Positions 33,645 to 42,341 of a DNA stretch of 64,000 bases are shown here, in pieces. The DNA lies in the NCBI RefSeq assembly GCF_900104415.1, contig NZ_FMXR01000004.1:248001-312000 (forward strand), written 5' to 3'. The first letter of the stretch is position 1; each line of letters starts with the position of its first letter. A model generated the notes under the pieces. That model saw only the letters and a list, made by a program, of their open reading frames with translations, was not told the origin of the DNA and did no database searches. The translations under genes and the position numbers were made by a program. Origin of the DNA: Eubacterium oxidoreducens (GTDB lineage: Bacteria > Bacillota > Clostridia > Lachnospirales > Lachnospiraceae).

Positions 33645-35537
33645 TTAATTTTCACCAGCGGCGCTTTGCCGCACAGCCTCCTGCTCGGCAATCACACGAT
33701 CTAAGGTCTCATCCAAAAGATCGGCATAACGGTTAGCACCTTTCAAATTAGGATGCACATGATCCGAATATAGCCAATTCTTATGACCCGAAACCTCACT
33801 GTTCCAATCCACAACTGTCAGATTCGAATGCTGTTTGGTAAGCTTTTGGAGCATTTTGTTGTTTTGCTTGGTCCAGGTGAGTTTATTGCCATGGATGTTA
33901 ATCCAAAAAACACTGATATCATCGCCAACAGCATCAAATAATTCTTCGGCTTTTGCCTGTGAAATAATGCCGTTAGTACCAAAACCTATGACAAGCGTAT
34001 GTGTAATCTTTCCGTTTTTCATCATCTTCTTAACTTTTGTGACGCCATCCGGGACAGAACGTGATTCCTCAGCATTGATGTTCGCATCCGGGAAATAATC
34101 CTGAAGAGATAAAACGCAGGCAAGCATAACGGAATCGCCAACCATAACCATGTTCTCTTTCGAGACATACGCAGAATTCGATGTTGCGCTGTAGTCGACA
34201 GAAAGAGGGTCAATCTCCGTGAGCGTTTGTGCATTTGCGATATCTTTGCGATCGGAACTATCAGTAGAATCATCGATAACTTTTGCATTTGCATCAAGTG
34301 CAGCTTTTAGCTCTGCCTCATCAGAAAGTTTGAGCGCAGGAGCTTTTGCAAGCCCGCCGATACCGACAATTAAAAAGATGACGATACATACGCAGGCTAC
34401 GCGATGAACGTGTATGCTGATTTTCTTGTTCTTAAGAGAGATAAATTCTCTAAAACGATAAGGTTGTTTTTCATTAAATAAAAAAGAAGTAAAACTGTGA
34501 AGCCAGACGGATAAGACAAGGATGATGCCGATTATGATTAGTTGATATCCGGGAATTTCATTCCAACCCATCTCTATAAATAAAAATAAAACCGGATACT
34601 GCCACAGGTAGAGTTCGTAGCTTCTGTCGCCCAGCCATTTGAGTGGTTTGGCTTCCATTTTAACAGTAAATGGAAGTGATTTTTCCGCAGTTAGTCGAAC
34701 GATAATAGCGAAAATGATAGCCATTCCAGGAAGTCCGGCAATATAAGTGAATTTATATTGGCCGTCCATGAAGATGGCAGCAAGCACAAAGGCAATCATA
34801 CATAAGATGTAAATTGGCTTTGCAAATCTAAACTTTGGTTTTTTCTTGTGAATAGATGGGTGGACGTATTCAAATCCAATTAAGGAACCAAGTAAAAGTG
34901 CGTGAATTCGAGTGTCGGTTCCATAGTAAAGCGGTGTGATGTCAGTGCCCATAAAATAGCGAATCGGCATCCAGGCAAAGGCAATGATTGTTAAGGTGCT
35001 TAAAAATGCCAGGCTGGCTTTTTCGCTTTTTTTAATACGAAGAAACAAGTAGATAAAGTATAAAATAGGCCAAATTAAGTAGTATTGAAGTTCAATGGCC
35101 AAAGACCAGATATGTGTAAATGGCGAAATGCCGGATATTCTGGTGAAATAATCGGAATTTTGCGCAATCTGCCACCAGTTGTTGTAACCGCCAATCATAC
35201 TAAGAACTTCTCGGCGCATACCGCCAAGACTATCCGGTGCAAGAAGATACAAAACACCGATTGTAACAAGAGTAACGATGATTAGGGATGGATAGATTCG
35301 CTTGATTCGTTTGAGATAGAACTTTCGGGCAGACATGTCCACAAAGTAACATTTGCGTTCCGAACTATAGGTCATCAAAAACCCGGAAAGCATAAAAAAT
35401 AAGGAGACCCCAAGGTATCCTCCTTTTATCTGATTAGGAAACAAATGGAACAGCGTAACTGCAACAATGGCTATTGCACGAAGTCCATCTAAACCGGTAA
35501 TATGTGCTAATAATGTTGGATGTTTCTTTTCACTCAC
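33645..35537 (-). CDS. OatA-like membrane O-acyltransferase with C-terminal SGNH domain
   Basis: The start is taken at GTG 35537 (AGGGGA upstream), giving about 630 residues; the frame is open further upstream but without support. Residues about 10-370 form an acyltransferase-3 domain with ten or more helices and the conserved His of TLFHLFPNQIKGGYLGVSLFF. The extracellular C-terminal domain (about 460-630) is SGNH-type, with GDSV as the serine block, GFGTNG, and DHVHPN as the Asp-x-x-His block. In OatA this pair moves acetyl groups across the membrane onto peptidoglycan muramic acid, giving lysozyme resistance. Acylation of another surface polysaccharide is possible. Confidence 0.85.
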   Translation of the reverse strand: MSEKKHPTLLAHITGLDGLRAIAIVAVTLFHLFPNQIKGGYLGVSLFFMLSGFLMTYSSERKCYFVDMSARKFYLKRIKRIYPSLIIVTLVTIGVLYLLAPDSLGGMRREVLSMIGGYNNWWQIAQNSDYFTRISGISPFTHIWSLAIELQYYLIWPILYFIYLFLRIKKSEKASLAFLSTLTIIAFAWMPIRYFMGTDITPLYYGTDTRIHALLLGSLIGFEYVHPSIHKKKPKFRFAKPIYILCMIAFVLAAIFMDGQYKFTYIAGLPGMAIIFAIIVRLTAEKSLPFTVKMEAKPLKWLGDRSYELYLWQYPVLFLFIEMGWNEIPGYQLIIIGIILVLSVWLHSFTSFLFNEKQPYRFREFISLKNKKISIHVHRVACVCIVIFLIVGIGGLAKAPALKLSDEAELKAALDANAKVIDDSTDSSDRKDIANAQTLTEIDPLSVDYSATSNSAYVSKENMVMVGDSVMLACVLSLQDYFPDANINAEESRSVPDGVTKVKKMMKNGKITHTLVIGFGTNGIISQAKAEELFDAVGDDISVFWINIHGNKLTWTKQNNKMLQKLTKQHSNLTVVDWNSEVSGHKNWLYSDHVHPNLKGANRYADLLDETLDRVIAEQEAVRQSAAGEN

Positions 35538-35753
35538 TTTCTTAAATCCCCTATAACTATAGTATGGAATAATTATAGTACATATGTAATAAAAAAGAAA
35601 TGAAATATCAAAAAAAATAATCAACAAATTGCTGCGAAATGTTGAATAAGCAACATTTTGAACATGAGTTAATGATTGCGGCAAGATATTTGACAAGATA
35701 TGATGAAAATAACAGGAGATGAATGATTTTAGAGTAAGAGAAAGGATATTATT

Positions 35754-37787
35754 ATGGCAGAGGCAAATAAGTATTTTCCACATTTATTTAGTCCAATCAA
35801 GGTTGGAACGAAAACAATCAAAAACAGAATTGAAGCAGCTCCGGCGTTGTTTGCATTTCTTCATTTTATCGAGGGGGATGCGTTTCATTATGTCGGTCCA
35901 GGACCGGAACGGGCTTTTCGCATGTTAAAAGCAAAGGCACAAGGTGGAGCCGGCTCGGTTGTACTTGGGGAGCTTAGTCCTAATCACACTTATGATAAGA
36001 GGTTTCCATTTGAACCGGATATTGATTACACATCTCGAGATGATGAAATCTTTGAGATTATGAAAAAGACGGCACAGATGATTAAGAGTTATGGGGCACT
36101 TCCACTTGGAGAACTCATTTCCACAGGTGAAATAAAGACAAATTATGGAAATGGCATCAATCCCAAAGGACCTTCGCCGAAGGATCTAGAAGATGGAGTG
36201 ACTCATGTAGAGCCATTTACAAAGGAAGAAATCCAAGAATTAATTCAGGATTATATAACCGCCTGTAAATGGTTTCGCGACGCAGGCTGGGAAGGGGTCA
36301 TGGTTCATTGTGGTCATGGCTGGTTGCCGGCGCAGTTCCTGTCGCCTTATTATAACAAGCGGGAAGATGAGTATGGTGGATCGTTTGAAAATAGAGCAAG
36401 ATTCACAACAGAGCTTTTGTCTGGAATTCGAAAAGCGATGGGTGATGATTTCTTGATCGAGATACGTGTCAGCAGTGATGAGCATTTGGCGAAGGGGCTT
36501 ACGCTTGAGGATGCTGTGGCATATTGCAAGTTATGTGAGCCTTATATTGATTTGATTCATGTTTCATGTGGTCATTATTTAAGTTCATCGAGAAGCTGGG
36601 AATTTACGACAACTTATGCACCGCATGGAGCAAATATTGAAAATGCAGCAATCATTAAGCAAAATGTATCCGTTCCGGTTGTGGTAATCGGCGGTATCAA
36701 TTCACCGGAGCAGGCAGAAGAAGCCATTGCGTCCGGCAAGGTGGATATGATTTCAATGGGACGGCAGTTCTTCTCCGATCCGGCATTTCCGAATAAGGCT
36801 AAAGAAGGAAGAGCCGACGAGATTCGACGCTGCTTAAGGTGCGGGCGCTGTTATCCGGGACCATCCGGAGAACATGAGACGGAGAAGTGGACGATTAAGT
36901 TCCCGCCGCTTGACTCTTGCACGATTAATCCGGACACCGTTTGGCCGGCGTCTCATCACAAGATTATGCCGGAGCTGATGCCAAAGCCTGAGGCATCTCG
37001 CAAGGTGCTGATTATTGGTGGTGGCTGCGGTGGTATGCAAGGCGCAATCACGGCGGCAGACAGAGGGCATCAGGTGATTTTATGTGAAAAGGGCGAGAAA
37101 CTGGGCGGTCTGATTAATTTTACCGACCATACCGACCACAAGATTGATATTCGAAACTTCAAGGATTTGCTTGTTCGCGAGGTGAATAAGCGCCCTGTGG
37201 AAGTAAGACTTAACTGTGAAGTGACGCCGCAGATGATTAAGGAGATAGGGCCGGATGCCGTTATTGTAGCGGCAGGTTCCGATGATTTGATTCTGCCGAT
37301 TGAAGGCATTGATAAGGCAATGACGGCTATGGAGGTCTACGAGCAGGACTTTGCCGGACTTGGAACTTCGACAATTGTTCTGGGCGGAGGCCTTGTTGGA
37401 TGCGAAGCAGCCTGTGATTATATCGATCACGGGGTGAAGACAACGATTGTGGAGATGCAGGAGTGCCTGATGCCGGAGATTACGGGACTGTATCGTACGG
37501 CGGTTCATGATACTCTGGATAAAACCGGGGCGAAGTACGAAGTGAATGCCAAGGTTGTGAAGGTTGGAAAAGACTTTGTGGTTGCAGAGCAAAATGGACA
37601 GGAAATTACGCTGAAAGCTGATACGGTTGTCAATGCCATGGGACGACGCGCGCATGACGTGACAGAACTTGTGGAGGCTGTGAAGAAGATGGATATTCCA
37701 TGCTGGAACATCGGAGACAGCGTGAAGGCAAGACAGATTGGAGATGCCGTGCGTGAAGCCTGGACGGCAGCCATGGAAATTATATAG
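35754..37787 (+). CDS. Old-yellow-enzyme family flavin/[4Fe-4S] reductase (enoate/dienoyl-CoA reductase type)
   Basis: The 677-residue protein has an N-terminal FMN-binding TIM barrel (about 1-370) with LFSPIKVGTKTIKNRIEAAP at its start and SPYYNKREDEYGGSFENRAR in the middle. An Fe-S motif follows (CLRCGRCYPGP plus a later Cys), and then an FAD/NAD(P)H module (VLIIGGGCGGMQGAITAADR and STIVLGGGLVGCEAACDYID). This is the architecture of 2,4-dienoyl-CoA reductase, enoate reductase and the bile-acid BaiCD/BaiH enzymes. It reduces activated C=C bonds with NAD(P)H. It appears monocistronic; a TTGCGG/TATGAT promoter lies just upstream (about 35667-35705). The substrate, such as a dietary or bile compound, is unknown. 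Confidence 0.86.
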   Translation: MAEANKYFPHLFSPIKVGTKTIKNRIEAAPALFAFLHFIEGDAFHYVGPGPERAFRMLKAKAQGGAGSVVLGELSPNHTYDKRFPFEPDIDYTSRDDEIFEIMKKTAQMIKSYGALPLGELISTGEIKTNYGNGINPKGPSPKDLEDGVTHVEPFTKEEIQELIQDYITACKWFRDAGWEGVMVHCGHGWLPAQFLSPYYNKREDEYGGSFENRARFTTELLSGIRKAMGDDFLIEIRVSSDEHLAKGLTLEDAVAYCKLCEPYIDLIHVSCGHYLSSSRSWEFTTTYAPHGANIENAAIIKQNVSVPVVVIGGINSPEQAEEAIASGKVDMISMGRQFFSDPAFPNKAKEGRADEIRRCLRCGRCYPGPSGEHETEKWTIKFPPLDSCTINPDTVWPASHHKIMPELMPKPEASRKVLIIGGGCGGMQGAITAADRGHQVILCEKGEKLGGLINFTDHTDHKIDIRNFKDLLVREVNKRPVEVRLNCEVTPQMIKEIGPDAVIVAAGSDDLILPIEGIDKAMTAMEVYEQDFAGLGTSTIVLGGGLVGCEAACDYIDHGVKTTIVEMQECLMPEITGLYRTAVHDTLDKTGAKYEVNAKVVKVGKDFVVAEQNGQEITLKADTVVNAMGRRAHDVTELVEAVKKMDIPCWNIGDSVKARQIGDAVREAWTAAMEII

Positions 37788-37859
37788 GAAAAATAGGAAA
37801 TTTGTGCTATGATAGAAAAAGAACTTATGAATATGACAAATCTTAGGAGGTAATTATTT

Positions 37860-38141
37860 ATGAAGACTTTTTCTATTAGAGACTGTAATAAACCATTGCA
37901 ATTCTTTACAGGTTGTACAGGCTGTATTCTAACACCTAAGAAAATGGATCAAATTGATGTTGTAACAGCCAGTGGAGAGGTTCGGACAATTGGGATTCAG
38001 CTTCCACATGATTTATCCTTGCATATTTATAATCGTATCCTCGAAGCGGCGCAATGTGGCGGAACAATTATTATTCCGGATATGCAGGAAATGGATGATG
38101 ATGAGATTCGAACAGCTGTCGAAAATATTACAATTGAATAA
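37860..38141 (+). CDS. Small protein of unknown function with GCTGC motif
   Basis: The 93-residue protein begins MKTFSIRDCNKPLQF. A Cys pair (FTGCTGCILTPKK) lies near residues 17-25, and one Cys is near residue 66 (EAAQCGGTIIIP). No signal peptide or membrane helix is seen. AGGAGG sits before ATG 37860, and a terminator follows. The cysteines could hold a metal or a disulfide. No family was recognised. Confidence 0.6.
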   Translation: MKTFSIRDCNKPLQFFTGCTGCILTPKKMDQIDVVTASGEVRTIGIQLPHDLSLHIYNRILEAAQCGGTIIIPDMQEMDDDEIRTAVENITIE

Positions 38142-38148
38142 AAGATGT

Positions 38149-38188
38149 AAGGCGTTTTCCAAAAAAAGGACGGAAGACGTCTTTTTTT
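38149..38188 (+). terminator. Rho-independent terminator
   Basis: GGCGTTTTCC and GGAAGACGTC pair (with two G-U) and run into seven T, ending the small gene at 37860. Confidence 0.75.
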
Positions 38189-38258
38189 ATTGCAATTTGA
38201 TAAGGAGGTTACTATAATAGACAGAAAAAAATATGAGGAGACATATAAGGAGGGAAAC

Positions 38259-38747
38259 ATGAAAACAAAGTATATGAGTCAGGCAGCAATATTAATTGCT
38301 TTTACATTTATTATAACGAGATTTTTCCAGATTCCGATTCCGATGGGATACTTCAATGTGGGAAATGTTATCATACTAATCAGTTGTGTGATGTTGCCGA
38401 ACCCTTATGGAATTGCGGTAGGCGCAATTGGAGCAGGCCTTGCAGACCTGACTTCGTATCCAATCTATACACTTCCGACACTTGTAATTAAAGCACTTAT
38501 GGCGCTTGTGTTTTACAAGATGATGGGAAAACATCTGCATGATCATAAGAAGATGCGAATTGTGGCGATGGCGGTATCGACACTGATTCCGTTATTTGGA
38601 TATACATTGACAGGATGCGTGATTAGCGGTTCGTTCTTTACGGGGCTTGCGCAGTTCCCGGGACTGCTGGTAGAATATCTGGTGAATATAGGATTATTCG
38701 TGGTTGCAAGTAAGATCGCAGACCGTGTAATCCGCTATAGCAGATAG
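38259..38747 (+). CDS. ECF transporter S component (substrate-binding membrane subunit)
   Basis: The product has about 162 residues from ATG 38259, which has AAGGAGGG upstream; the open frame to 38190 is unlikely. Six membrane helices are expected. The stretch FFQIPIPMGYFNVGNVIILI and the following GIAVGAIGAGLADLTSYPIYT resemble small S components of energy-coupling-factor vitamin transporters. These bind a vitamin or precursor and need an EcfAAT module from elsewhere. No riboswitch is apparent upstream, so the substrate is open (pyridoxine- or pyrimidine-type is a guess from the family). It is followed 10 nt later by the Sel1-like gene. Confidence 0.8.
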   Translation: MKTKYMSQAAILIAFTFIITRFFQIPIPMGYFNVGNVIILISCVMLPNPYGIAVGAIGAGLADLTSYPIYTLPTLVIKALMALVFYKMMGKHLHDHKKMRIVAMAVSTLIPLFGYTLTGCVISGSFFTGLAQFPGLLVEYLVNIGLFVVASKIADRVIRYSR

Positions 38748-38756
38748 GAGACAGAT

Positions 38757-38972
38757 ATGGCAAGTGATAAACTGATTAAGCTGGTAGATGCAGCGTCGCT
38801 TGGAGATCTTGATGCGGCAGCAGCCATTGCAAAAGGATATGTAGAAGGCGATTTTGGCAAGAAGAACTATGAAAAAGCCCTCAAGTGGGGCAGATATGCC
38901 GCCAAGAGAGGGCATGAAGAAGCTGCAAAGACAGTTGCATTGGCAGAAGAGTTGATGTCAAAAGATATCTGA
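38757..38972 (+). CDS. Small Sel1-like repeat protein
   Basis: The 71-residue protein has roughly one and a half Sel1/TPR-like helical repeats (AAAAIAKGYVEGDFGKKNYE and KALKWGRYAAKRGHEEAAKT). Sel1 repeats mediate protein contacts. AGGAGA precedes the start, and the gene follows the ECF S component by 9 nt in the same operon. Its partner is unknown. Confidence 0.7.
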   Translation: MASDKLIKLVDAASLGDLDAAAAIAKGYVEGDFGKKNYEKALKWGRYAAKRGHEEAAKTVALAEELMSKDI

Positions 38973-39023
38973 TGCAGATTTAATAAAGGAAGAGATGATG
39001 GAAGCCGTATCTTTTACGGTCTG

Positions 39024-39060
39024 AGTGGTAAGCGTGTAAGCTTACCACTATTTTAATTTT
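39024..39060. terminator. Terminator between the Sel1 gene and the LacI gene
   Basis: AGTGGTAAGC (39024-39033) pairs with GCTTACCACT (39040-39049), followed by ATTTTAATTTT on the plus strand. The right arm covers the stop codon of the minus-strand LacI gene. Confidence 0.75.
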
Positions 39061-40100
39061 GAGCAGGAATTTCGAACGAGCAGGCGGCCTTCTAATTCCA
39101 TTCGGATAATGCTTTCATGTCCGCCTTGAATGCGGTCAAGTAAGAGTTGGATGGCAAACTTGCCCATCTCTTCTTTCGGAAGCGCAATGGTGGTAAGCAT
39201 AGGATGGATGTTTTGTGCCTGATCGATATTATCGCTGGCAATGATGGCAGGGCGATAAGGCAGAGCGCGATATCGGTTCATACACTTTAACAACCCAATC
39301 GCCGTAATATCATTGGCGCAATATATAGCACTTGGTCGCTCTTGCATCTTGAGAAAATGTTCCATGGCCTGATAGCCTTCTCGTTCTGTTTGATGGGTTT
39401 CACAGACGAAGGCAGGGTCTAGATATAACTGGTGCTTGGCCATGGTCTTTTGGAAACCACGATAACGAGCTTCGCCATAGCAGGCGCCAACGTAGCCGAT
39501 GCTGGAATGGCCGAGACTAATCAGATATTCGGTGGCGATACAGGCAACCTTTTCGCCGTCACAAAGCACCTCGTCAATTGCGTAATTAGTAGAATTACGA
39601 TTGATCGAGATGAGATTTTTAAATTTTTTTTGTAGTAATTTTATAACGGTCTGGTTACATCTTCCGATGATAATCAGGCCGTTATTATGTTGGTCGGTTT
39701 CAGCATACAGTTCATCAACCAGCTGAGCCAGATTAAGGCGGTTACATTTACGGTCATCGGAAAAGTCCGGCATATGCCAGATATTGGTAAGAATATGACC
39801 ATGGTTATGAATCTGGCTTTCAATAATACGGAGTAATTCCGTAAAGAAAGGATCCGGCTGTTTGGCTTCAGAACGAGTCATAAGAACATTAAGGTAAAAG
39901 GTTTTATGCGTATCTTGGGAGCTGCTCTTTCTAAGGTTGCGCGCTGCCTGATTCGGCGCATAATGCAATTCAATGGCAGCTTCCCATATGCGATCGCGTG
40001 CGGTATGATCGCGGCATTGATAGTCTGGTTGGTTTAAAACTCTTGAGACGGTAGAAGGTGAAACACCGGCTTTTTTTGCAATTTCTTTAATGGATGCCAT
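39048..40100 (-). CDS. LacI/GalR-family transcriptional regulator
   Basis: The 350-residue regulator has the N-terminal LacI helix-turn-helix (ASIKEIAKKAGVSPSTVSRV, then NYAPNQAARNL-type hinge), followed by a periplasmic-binding-like effector domain (SIGYVGACYGEARYRGF, YCANDITAIGLLKCMN and a C-terminal PAIIASDNID). It is transcribed away from the sulfate transporter operon; the 283-bp gap holds two LacI/CcpA-type palindromes. It likely represses that operon and itself. The effector is unknown; a sugar is usual for the family. Confidence 0.9.
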   Translation of the reverse strand: MASIKEIAKKAGVSPSTVSRVLNQPDYQCRDHTARDRIWEAAIELHYAPNQAARNLRKSSSQDTHKTFYLNVLMTRSEAKQPDPFFTELLRIIESQIHNHGHILTNIWHMPDFSDDRKCNRLNLAQLVDELYAETDQHNNGLIIIGRCNQTVIKLLQKKFKNLISINRNSTNYAIDEVLCDGEKVACIATEYLISLGHSSIGYVGACYGEARYRGFQKTMAKHQLYLDPAFVCETHQTEREGYQAMEHFLKMQERPSAIYCANDITAIGLLKCMNRYRALPYRPAIIASDNIDQAQNIHPMLTTIALPKEEMGKFAIQLLLDRIQGGHESIIRMELEGRLLVRNSCSKLK

Positions 40101-40176
40101 ACGAAATCCCCTTTCTTTTTGAAAACTATATCATAAACGGTCATAAAAAAGCAAATAAATCTAGTGTTTTCAGTGC

Positions 40177-40190
40177 TGACAACGTTTTCA
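40177..40190 (+). promoter_or_regulatory. LacI/CcpA-type operator palindrome 1
   Basis: TGACAACGTTTTCA is a near-perfect palindrome fitting the LacI/GalR consensus around a central CG and also the looser cre pattern (TGWNANCGNTNNCA). It lies 77 bp upstream of the LacI gene start. Confidence 0.6.
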
Positions 40191-40253
40191 AAAAAACAAG
40201 AAAAAAGGAAAAAAATAGCGATGAATAGAACAAATCCGAATCAAAAATGCTTA

Positions 40254-40272
40254 TATAATGAAAACGATTTCA
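40254..40272 (+). promoter_or_regulatory. Operator palindrome 2 overlapping a -10 element
   Basis: TATAAT (40254-40259) is joined directly to TGAAAACGATTTCA (40259-40272), a good match to the LacI/CcpA-type operator. A repressor bound here would block the sulfate transporter promoter. The -35 element is weak, which suggests added control. Confidence 0.6.
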
Positions 40273-40383
40273 AAATGATTTCTTTTCGAAGAGATTCAAT
40301 ACTTCTATAATGGCACCATGTGAGGGACATAAGGCCGGCAGTTCCTATAGATCTTAAGAAAATAAGAAAAGAGGAGTTCATTT

Positions 40384-41439
40384 ATGAAATTAAGAAATAT
40401 AAAGAAAATTACGGCAATAGCAGTTGCAGGTGCGATGGTAGTAGGATTGGGTGCTTGTGGAAGTTCTTCTTCTGAAAGTACATCAGATAACACAGATAAC
40501 ACATCAGAAGATACCGTGACATTAACAAATGTTTCATATGATCCGACGAGAGAATTGTATGCGGCTTACAACGAACTGTTTGAATCATATTATAAAGAAA
40601 AGACAGGCACAACGGTAGATGTTGTACAATCGCATGGTGGTTCTGGAAGTCAGGCAAGATCCGTAGTAGAAGGTGCAGATGCAGATGTTGTAACGCTTGC
40701 ATTAGAACATGATATTACCTTAATCGAAGAAGCTGGTTTAATTGATTCAGGATGGCTTGATGAATTTGATGAGTCGTCTTCACCATATACCTCAACGATT
40801 GTATTTTTGGTAAGAAAGGGAAATGAAAAGGACATTCAAGATTGGGATGATCTTGTAAAAGACGGCGTTGAAGTAATCACACCGGATCCTAAGAGTTCCG
40901 GAGGAGCTTGCTGGAATTTCCTTGCAGCATGGGAGTATGCTAGTAACCAATACAATGATGATGAAACCCAGGTGAAAAATTTCATGCATGATTTGTATGC
41001 GAATGTAACGGTAATGGATTCTGGCGCAAGAGGTGCAACTACAACATTTGTTGAAAATGGACAGGGCGATGTGCTGATTGCATGGGAAAATGAAGCAATT
41101 GCAACCGTTGCGGAGTATCCGGATGAATATGAAATTGTATCTCCAAGTATTTCAATTCTTGCGCAGCCAAGCGTGGCTGTTGTGGATGCCAATGCAGAAG
41201 ATGATGGTGTTACAGAAGTAGCACAAGAATATCTGTCCTATCTGTATTCTGACGAGGCACAAAAAATCATCGGAGAGAACGGATATCGTCCATCGAACGA
41301 AGAGATTCTGGCTGAGTACTCAGACAAATTTGATTTAGATATGCAGTTATGCACCATCGAAGACTTTGGTGGATGGGATGCAGCATATGAAACGTTCTTT
41401 AATGACGGTGCAATCTTTGATGAGATTTACGAGCAGTAA
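40384..41439 (+). CDS. Sulfate/thiosulfate ABC transporter, substrate-binding lipoprotein
   Basis: The 351-residue protein has a lipobox (LGAC, Cys25), a Ser/Asp/Thr linker, then the sulfate-binding-protein fold. Diagnostic blocks are VVQSHGGSGSQARSVVEGADADVV, SPYTSTIVFLVRKGN, WDDLVKDGVEVITPDPKSSGG and LAAWEYA. These match Sbp/CysP rather than molybdate-binding ModA. It delivers sulfate to the permeases encoded next. It is the first gene of a four-gene operon with possible LacI control. Confidence 0.93.
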   Translation: MKLRNIKKITAIAVAGAMVVGLGACGSSSSESTSDNTDNTSEDTVTLTNVSYDPTRELYAAYNELFESYYKEKTGTTVDVVQSHGGSGSQARSVVEGADADVVTLALEHDITLIEEAGLIDSGWLDEFDESSSPYTSTIVFLVRKGNEKDIQDWDDLVKDGVEVITPDPKSSGGACWNFLAAWEYASNQYNDDETQVKNFMHDLYANVTVMDSGARGATTTFVENGQGDVLIAWENEAIATVAEYPDEYEIVSPSISILAQPSVAVVDANAEDDGVTEVAQEYLSYLYSDEAQKIIGENGYRPSNEEILAEYSDKFDLDMQLCTIEDFGGWDAAYETFFNDGAIFDEIYEQ

Positions 41440-41462
41440 AAAAAGATAATCAGGAGAGCATA

Positions 41463-42341
41463 ATGGATGCAGTAATCAGAAATGAACAACTAGAAAAAAC
41501 AAAAACCAAGAAAGCAAAAAAAGTAAGAGTAATCCCAGGGTTTCATTTAACCCTGGGCATCTCTATTGCAATGCTTTCTCTTCTTATATTGATTCCGCTA
41601 GCTTCCGTGCTGGTTTATGCATTGCGTCTTACGCCGGCTGAATTTTGGGAAGTCATTCTAAGTGAAAATGTATTATATGCATTTCGAACAAGTATCGGAT
41701 GTGCATTTTTGGCGGCAATCATAAATGTTGTATTTGGAACCATCATTGCATGGGTATTGGTGCGATATGATTTCCCATTCAAGCGATTGTTGGATGGAAT
41801 TATTGAGCTTCCTTTTGCATTGCCGACAGCAGTGGCCGGTATTACATTGTCAAAAATGTATTCGACAAGCGGTCTTATGGGAAAGTTCTTTGGAAATTTT
41901 GGAATTGAAGTTTCTTATACACATCTTGGATTAACACTTGCGCTGGTATTTATCGGAATACCGTTTGTGGTAAGAGCGGTGCAGCCGGTTCTTGAAAAAC
42001 TTGATCCACAATATGAAGAAGCTTCCTATATGCTGGGCGCATCAAGGACACAGACGTTTCGAAAGGTGGTATTGCCGGAACTTAGACCGGCAATTCTGAC
42101 AGGATTTGGACTTGCATTTGCAAGGGGAATCGGAGAATACGGAAGCGTCATTTATATTTCAGGAAACAGTGCAAAGGATCATACACAGGTGGTTTCCTAT
42201 GTTATTATGCAGAAACTGAATTATCTTGATTATAGCAGTGCAACGGCGATTGCGTTGATTATGCTGATTATTTCATTTGCATTGTTGTTCTTTATCAATA
42301 TCATTCAAATCAGACAATCAAGGAGGGTTAATAATGTCTAA
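41463..42341 (+). CDS. cysT: Sulfate ABC transporter permease CysT/CysU
   Basis: The 292-residue protein has six membrane helices and the permease EAA loop (EEASYMLGASRTQTFRKVVLPEL). FALPTAVAGITLSKMYS and ARGIGEYGSVIYISGN are typical of CysT. It forms the channel with CysW. It follows the binding-protein gene by 23 nt and overlaps cysW by 8 nt. Confidence 0.92.
   Translation: MDAVIRNEQLEKTKTKKAKKVRVIPGFHLTLGISIAMLSLLILIPLASVLVYALRLTPAEFWEVILSENVLYAFRTSIGCAFLAAIINVVFGTIIAWVLVRYDFPFKRLLDGIIELPFALPTAVAGITLSKMYSTSGLMGKFFGNFGIEVSYTHLGLTLALVFIGIPFVVRAVQPVLEKLDPQYEEASYMLGASRTQTFRKVVLPELRPAILTGFGLAFARGIGEYGSVIYISGNSAKDHTQVVSYVIMQKLNYLDYSSATAIALIMLIISFALLFFINIIQIRQSRRVNNV

Noticed and set aside
33570-33704. 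44-codon open frame starting MNSYKTKAPTYLSV with a GAAGGAG site
   Set aside because: It overlaps the 3' end of the OatA-like gene on the opposite strand, sits beside a repeat-like element and shows no similarity. A real small gene cannot be fully excluded.
35538-35783. N-terminal extension of the OatA-like protein to 35783
   Set aside because: The extra 82 residues lack a ribosome binding site, overlap the promoter and start of the divergent reductase gene, and have atypical composition; GTG 35537 has AGGGGA upstream.
37080-37655. 191-residue open frame on the minus strand
   Set aside because: It lies fully inside the reductase gene at 35754-37787 on the other strand, has no ribosome binding site and no recognisable motif. 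It is a shadow frame.
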